Part shown: positions 58,431 to 64,000 of the stretch, one piece after another | Position numbering within the stretch: position 1 is the stretch's first letter | Layout of the letters: every line of letters begins with the position of its first letter | Origin: Micropterix aruncella | Taxonomy: Eukaryota > Arthropoda > Insecta > Lepidoptera > Micropterigidae | Direction: 5' to 3' | DNA length: 64,000 nt | NCBI GenBank assembly: GCA_944548615.1 | Contig: OX155952.1 | Location: 38,312,350 to 38,376,349 of the forward strand | Translations under genes and position numbers: made by a program | Notes under the pieces: generated by a model | The model's database searches: none | Told to the model about the DNA's origin: nothing | The model's input: the letters and a program-made list of their open reading frames with translations, nothing else

Positions 58431-59415
58431 TCTCAATTAAATCATCAGACGAACAACTACTCTGTGTTTTACTCCGTCGTCGCGCACTTCCTTCAGTGAA
58501 TCCGCCATTACCACACGACCCGAACGTGTTCATTCTCTATACGGACCACACATCGGTAAAGGAGTACTTTAGCATCACTAAAGTGGTAACCCCAACTCTT
58601 CGGTAAAATACCATACGTAATTCGGTAAAAATAATATATAGAAATAATTTTATAAAATACTCGCCGGTGCTCGCCTATATCCAAAATAATTTCAAGCTAG
58701 CAAACTTTGAAGGTAACATAGTTATGAATTTAAATAATTTATAACTAACAGAGATATATTTTTCTATTTCGAAAATTGTGTGTCTTTGAGATGCTCTTTA
58801 AGGATAAAAACCTTTCATATTCACAAATCAAACGGAATCAATCGTGTACAGGATTCTAAACTTTTCAGTAGATATTTTTTCTTACAATTGTTGTTGTAAA
58901 TCAATATCAATATTAGGCCCCTAAGATATATAAAACCCAAGTAGTGTACATTTACTCTTAGTAAGTTGCCATTATGAGTTCACTGGCAAACGATGATACT
59001 CCTGTAAAAGCATTACCCGTGTAATTAGCGCCCATTACAATAACGCTAACAGGCAACGTGGAAACAATGTTACGCAGCACAAAAGCTACCTTCTACATTT
59101 TTTCATTCCCATTATGGCAGCATTTCTTTGCGTTTGACCCTTGTTAACAACACTCAAAGTCAAGAAACATTAAATTGGACTATTTAATTAATTTTATGAT
59201 GATTTTTTTCTGTCAACCTTGTTTCTTTTGTCCTGAATTTTTCGAGTTCATTATTTAGATAAGACGATTAATTAAATCGAGACTTTCGCGTAATACATTT
59301 TTAATATTTTTTTTATATTGTTGATCGATCGCGTAGTAGACAACTTATCTAATTTCAATATCTATAAAAATCGCGTTGTTATTTGGTCTGCAACATAGCC
59401 CTTATTCTTCAACTG
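58431..59415. other. No feature recognised
   Basis: Nothing supported. Confidence 0.4.
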
Positions 59416-59417
59416 GA

Positions 59418-59820
59418 GCTGTCGACTACAACGGGCGAACCCGTCACCTCAGGATTTTTAACGATATTAGATCGTTCTGTCTTCCGTGAGGTGAGCGCAG
59501 AAGACTTGGGACGAAAACAATCCACTGTCTAGTTACGCCACTCGCCCCTAAGAAGCCAACGCCTTACCGCGAGATAACCAGGTAAATCACCCAGCAGGCC
59601 GATACTCGCGCCTTTGCTTCCAGTTGCAACCAGATTACTCTGGTCTTCCGACTGGTTACAGGTTCGAGGTCGCTCGCGCGGTCCTCTTCCTTACATAGCG
59701 GTGATGCGGTGTCTACCGAATCTATCGCGGACCTCGGCATAATTTTCCCGGCTGTTCGTTCACCCGGTATCGGGGTAGCCGAATGGTCGTTTCAATAGCG
59801 GCTGTCACAAGATAAACCCC
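59418..59820 (+). mobile_element. Dispersed element, copy F (5' two thirds)
   Basis: Begins GCTGTCGACTACAACGGGCG and follows copy A through AACCAGATTACTCTGGTC, GGTTCGAGGTCGCTCGCGCGG and TCTATCGCGGACC to about 59820, where it meets a C run (59817-59832). Confidence 0.8.
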
Positions 59821-59832
59821 CCCCCCCTCTAT

Positions 59833-60688
59833 AGGATACCGATGGTCTACATACAGTGGGAGCTGAGTTTAGAGGGATGTAAGGTACGAAACAAAATTAA
59901 GTTAATTATTTTAAAATAAGCAGTTAAAAAAAAGGTGGTCAGCAGTGCAGACTTCATTACCGCAGTCGCATTGGAAGGACGGGAGGACGTGTATACTATA
60001 GAGAGTGATCGGGAGGAGCTTATTCGACTGCCATCCTCTCACCTTTAAGTCGTATGAGCCTAATCACCAAATATTTTAAAAGCGATTCGATAGAGAATTA
60101 AATCATCTTTTACACGCAAAAGGGTGTATGTTACGTTTGCATGGAGAAAGAGAATAGGTATTTTGGGCCCACTTTTCCAATAGGTGTAAATCATATACCA
60201 ATCGAAAGATCTCTTTATGTGGAACATTCATTACTATAATGGCTGATCTCAAATGAGCCGTTTCTGAGTTATATCCGATTAAATATGGCTAATAACCTAT
60301 GTCCCCTTGAGAACCTAACACATCCAGGCATTTTATTTTTAATAACTATTTAAACGAAAACTGTCACAGAATACCCAAAACGATAAACTACATACGCTGT
60401 GTGAGCACAAACTGTATGTATGTTCCTAAGAATGCTCCTCTTTGTCAGCAATATATGTAAAGGAAATACTGGTTACTCATGATTTATGAGTATATATAAT
60501 CATACTCATGATTTCATGCCCTCCTCGCTGTCTCCTGACGTATGTTATATGCTTAAGTCAGCTGTTCAACATGGTGTGCCCAGTGACGGTACATCATAAC
60601 ATACTATCTTTTATGAATCTTCACTGCAAATAATATATTTTTAAAAGATAATCACCTTGAGGGTTTACGTGTAATTAGCCACATTTAA
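59833..60688. repeat. Unassigned, with part of a dispersed repeat
   Basis: 60180-60290 (GAAAGATCTCTTTATG...ATGAGCCGTTTCTGAGTTAT) resembles the reverse complement of 61020-61100, so both are copies of one dispersed sequence in opposite orientation. The rest is unrecognised. Confidence 0.4.
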
Positions 60689-61006
60689 GGGGCTCTCTAG
60701 ACGATCAAGCATGCTTGTCAAGCATCGCTTCGCGGGCTGGGAGAGGATCGTAAACGGCAGGAAATATGCAAATATTTTTTTAAATAATTACCAATAATGC
60801 CTAATTTTGTAGTTTTATGCCAGGGAGTCACGTCATTCATCAGTCAATTACGTCTAATTAACGTGACTCCCTGGTATAAACTACAAAATTAGGCATTTTT
60901 GGTAAATATTTTTAAAATAATATTTGAATATTTCCTGGGGTTAACGATCCCTTCCCAGTCCGCGACGCGATGCTTGACAAGCATGCTTGATCGTCTAGAG
61001 AGCCCC
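60689..61006. mobile_element. PIF/Harbinger-type MITE, TAA target duplication
   Basis: A 318-bp near-perfect foldback: arms of about 145 bp start GGGGCTCTCTAGACGATC and meet around a loop near 60840-60865. TAA flanks both ends (60686-60688, 61007-61009). A 3-bp TWA duplication and G-rich terminal inverted repeats are the hallmark of PIF/Harbinger MITEs. No coding sequence; it would depend on a transposase elsewhere. Confidence 0.75.
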
Positions 61007-61204
61007 TAAGAAGATTCCGAACTGCAAGACTCAGAAACGGCTCATAATTAAGGTAAGTTGTAGTACTCATAAATATTGTAGATAATAGATCTTTCAAATG
61101 GTAAATAGGTTATTGTTATTGGAGAGGTGGTCCCAGCGCCCATACATTTTTGCCCAAAGTCCTTTACAAGCATTTCGACGAAGCATTTTTCACAATAATT
61201 TCTT

Positions 61205-61740
61205 TCACAAACATCTTTCAAATTACATTACATTATATTTTCGTCGTGTCCAATTGCGGCTAAAGTCCGCTCTTGGACGTGTCAAAATAATTGTGCTAGG
61301 TAGTAAGTCTCGTTACTACTCTTTACTGAACATAAATAGGTAGTCAAGAATTGACTACTAGATTGTCAAACTATAAATATAAATAATCAAAATAGAAGCC
61401 AACTATTTAAAATAGTTAGTAAATTGAAAAGATACGTAGTATAATTATTCATAGCAATATTCAAATTGTCAGTAAAATGTTGAATAATCAAATTAAATCT
61501 ACGTTATGCATTTTAAACTAAAAGTACAGATATAAGACCATACAAAATAATCTGACAATAAGGCTATACTTTTTAAGTAATTTAAATGGGCACAATATTT
61601 GAAAAATCATGGCACTCAAATTAGGCCAGATTATAGAAAGGGTGGCCTTATCAACATCTCCTTGATGTTTTTTTTTTTATTTTATGTCCTCCATCTGTTT
61701 AAATTTTGTAGGGAATAGATTATAAAATTTAAACACAGCA
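61205..61740 (-). mobile_element. (TGTAA)n-tailed LINE 3' end, third copy
   Basis: Plus-strand view: TTACATTACATTATATTTTC then CGTGTCCAATTG...CGCTCTTGGACGTGTCAAAA, matching 3430-3900 and 45189-45468. It extends further into the coding end (61600-61740), decayed here. Confidence 0.75.
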
Positions 61741-62155
61741 TCAACAATTAGCATGAAAAGTGACATGTGAACATAACTGCATTTAAGTAATTTTTTAGAC
61801 ATTCGATTATAAGACATTCGATTATAATTAAACGGCAAAAGGGAATATGTCATATTTTATGTTTCATAACAAGTTTTCCTGTAAAATTTTCTTAACGATA
61901 TATTAAGTTATTATATTTCAAAAGGGAATATGAATATGTTCTTACAACATAAGCGCTATACTGCTATGTGAATGTTTATTAGCGACACTCGGCTCTTTTG
62001 CTATGTGAATGTTTATTAGCGACACTCGGATATTATTAATAGCAAAAATGATTATGTCACTGATCTTTTTACTATTATTAACACTCGCGTTAATAAGCCT
62101 ATCGCCGAAGACTTGAAACAAGATATAGTGGCTGGCTGTTGTGTGCCCCACATTT
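61741..62155. repeat. Unassigned, with a 31-bp direct repeat
   Basis: GCTATGTGAATGTTTATTAG followed by CGACACTCGG occurs at 61960-61989 and 61999-62028. Nothing else recognised. Confidence 0.5.
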
Positions 62156-62159
62156 CAAA

Positions 62160-62345
62160 ATTCGCGCGCGTTGACCAGGCCGCTTCCCCGGTATTTTAAA
62201 CTGCCTAGTAACAGCAGAAGTTTGTCACGTACCCGCGGAATAACAACATCGCCAAAACGTCGGGTGCTACAAGCTTCATGCGGCAAATTTATTTTCGTCT
62301 AATAATGTCAAACGACGGCGATAGTCCTCGATTTAATACTATTAA
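62160..62345 (+). mobile_element. Penelope-like 3' segment, decayed
   Basis: CATCGCCAAAACGTCGGGTG, CTACAAGCTTCATGCGGCAA and ATGTCAAACGACGGCGATAG line up with the end of the foldback elements. The upstream hairpin portion is not recognisable. Confidence 0.65.
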
Positions 62346-63060
62346 CTGGTTATATGACCAAATATTGATTTTGAAAGTCTGCCGTGATTTCTTAAAGACT
62401 CCTTACAACTCTTTCGATTGGCGCCAGTGGACCGAGAGGAAGTTAGTATCATCATTAAGCTACTTCACTTCATTATTTCAATACGAAATTACGTCTGTGA
62501 AGTCGGAAGCACGATTTTCATTTTCTCGCGGGTTGAAAATTTCGCAACTTGACTCGCTCTCGCTGTTCGTGATAAAGTTGAACAACTTTATTCGAAGTAA
62601 GCCATGCGTAGAGTATTTAAAGGCAGGTTGGTGCGTTAACCCCCCTCCCCCCCCCCCCCCCCACTCAATCCTGAAAATTTTACCTTGCCGGCGCGGGATA
62701 CAAATTTTAGGGCGTTTTTCGCTCAAATTAATATTGGCTCTCTTCAGAGCTTGTCGATAAAATAATCTAAAAGGCAAGAAGGACAGATATTTACATAAAT
62801 AATCCCACAAACTATGCCACTTGCGTTCCGCCAAAGACTCACCAAAGAGTTGGGTGTATTTGTAATTTGTAACAGATACGACACTCTTGCATTCAGAGTG
62901 TTTACTACTTGAGAGAAAGGTATGATTACCGTAGTGTCTTTGGTTGGAGCATTCGAGAGTTTTAAACACTTTTAGGTTGACGTAGTCAAGTAAGTATTAA
63001 GTTTATCCCTTTTTTCAGAAATCATTAAACAGCTTGTAATTTATGTAATTATTTAGCCTT
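62346..63060. other. No gene recognised; C-run at 62641-62662
   Basis: A poly-C tract with two T interruptions near 62641-62662. The long frames crossing it on both strands overlap the homopolymer and resemble nothing known. Confidence 0.4.
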
Positions 63061-63079
63061 TAAAATGTACTTGCTTCGG

Positions 63080-64000
63080 CAGTACATAAAATTGGAGCTA
63101 CTAGCCTTTAAAATGCGGCAAATTGGATTTGTATTTAGGGATTTGCGAAACATACTAGATAAAATTACAATCAAAATGACATATCATGCACTCTGCCAGT
63201 CGATATTGTACTACGGTATTATTAGGTGGGGGGGCTGTGCAAAGACTATACTTCAAACTCTACTTGTAGCGTAAAAATCTATTTTAAAAACTATTTTACG
63301 AAGGCCATTTAGATATCCATCGAAACTGCTCTTTCAATAGTGTGAAGTGCTGTAAGTTCGGCTCCTATTTGTCAAAATGATTTTGGGTCATATAAGACAA
63401 AAAAAATATCTCATCCGAAAAATCTCACAGAACACGGAGAGTGGCTGGCGATTATTATGAAGTGCCCCAAATGAGAACTACTTTTGCTCAAAGTTTTCCA
63501 TATATTTAGCCCCGAAATTAAGACAACCACTACAGAAGAAAACCAAGGCCCTACTTGACATGAGCAAGAAGAACCTTAGAACCACTATCGGTCTCCTCAC
63601 CGGACACACGACCCTTAGAGCTCATCTATTCAACCTTGGCTTGACCGAGAGCAAGGACTGCCGAATATGTGGCGAGGAACCTGAAGACAGCATACACATT
63701 GTTGGTCGCTGTCCAGGGCTCGCCGCCAAAAGACACAATTTACTGGGACGAGCCTTTCTCGAACCCAGCGATCTGCCCAACTTGAAGGTCAGTGATCTAC
63801 TTGGACTGGTAAGAAGTGCCGGGCTACTAGCTGACCACTGACCTAACCACACAGTGGGTAGTTACAAAAGACCTTACAGATCTAGGTGACATCAAGGGCT
63901 GGAAACAAGCCCCCCACTCTATCTACTACTACTACTACTAGCCCCGAAATGATATAATATAGTACCCGAAGATACTATAGCTATATAAACTAGCCCAAGT
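63080..64000 (+). pseudogene. CR1-like LINE C-terminal region, interrupted
   Basis: The frame reads RQIGFVFRDLRNILDKITIK, ALCQSILYYGIIRWGGCAKT then, past a stop near 63274, ILRRPFRYPS and, frameshifted, FCSKFSIYLAPK-like residues to 63518. These match the C-terminal part of the element at 17.4-17.9 kb. A TAC-tailed LINE is inserted at 63519; the sequence resumes at 63939 and runs off the window. Confidence 0.7.
63519..63938 (+). mobile_element. RNase H-type LINE 3' end, (TAC)n tail, 12-bp TSD
   Basis: A 420-bp 5'-truncated insertion flanked by TAGCCCCGAAAT (63507-63518 and 63939-63950). Its frame (63560-63841) reads LRTTIGLLTGHTTLRAHLFN, ESKDCRICGEEPEDSIH and CPGLAAKRHN, then LEPSDLPNLKVSDLLGLV. 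It carries the cysteine-histidine knuckle found after the RNase H domain of I/R1-type LINEs and relates to the remnant at 0.7 kb. It ends with a TAC microsatellite at 63922-63938. Confidence 0.85.

Noticed and set aside
62278..62969. Two overlapping 160-codon frames on opposite strands
   Set aside because: Both cross the poly-C tract and neither resembles a known protein.

Overview
The window looks like a transposon-rich intergenic stretch of an arthropod nuclear genome, most likely an insect. By eye it is AT-rich, carries many nested retrotransposon and DNA-transposon remnants of animal type (CR1-group LINEs, an RNase H-bearing LINE, RTE, Penelope-like, mariner, piggyBac, Academ-like), and shows no bacterial gene organisation. 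The order cannot be decided from the sequence; Lepidoptera and Hemiptera both fit. No host gene is certain. The best candidate is one short exon on the minus strand at 53180-53311, followed by a consensus splice donor. Nearly every long reading frame belongs to a mobile element, and almost all are broken.

Layout. 0.6-1.8 kb: RNase H end of a LINE, split by a 0.66-kb unclassified element that recurs at about 15.9, 22, 36, 54.4 and 59.5 kb. 3.4-11.0 kb: a minus-strand LINE tail, then a plus-strand CR1-like LINE cut in two by a 3.6-kb Academ-like DNA transposon with long terminal inverted repeats (5678-9264). 11.1-12.5 kb: an inverted-repeat element, then a foldback Penelope-like insertion with an 11-bp target duplication. 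13-15.7 kb: a LINE tail and a decayed transposase-like gene. 16.3-22.9 kb: minus-strand LINEs, including the longest open frame of the window (803 codons, endonuclease plus reverse transcriptase). 23.8-25.0 kb: a 25-bp minisatellite whose orientation flips twice. 27.3-27.8 kb: a four-copy tandem array.

29 kb: a second foldback Penelope-like insertion with a 13-bp target duplication. 31-38.8 kb: LINE 3' ends and a 5S rRNA-derived SINE. 42.1-42.9 kb: two near-identical LTRs separated by only 75 bp. 44.8-45.7 kb: a mariner relic split by a LINE. 47-51 kb: LINE tails, a (TA)n tract of about 200 bp and a tandem array of roughly 0.5-0.57-kb units. 51-55 kb: GC-rich islands, a piggyBac C-terminus, a second 5S SINE and the candidate exon. 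56-57.6 kb: tandem RTE copies inside a Penelope-like remnant. 60.7-61.0 kb: a Harbinger-type MITE. 61-64 kb: LINE and Penelope pieces, ending with a TAC-tailed LINE nested in a CR1-like LINE.

The elements do not work together as a pathway. The value of the window is its nesting record (several insertions have readable target duplications) and some less usual families: 5S-derived SINEs, an XPG-nuclease Academ-like element, foldback Penelope insertions with a possible hammerhead-like core, and a compact LTR pair.
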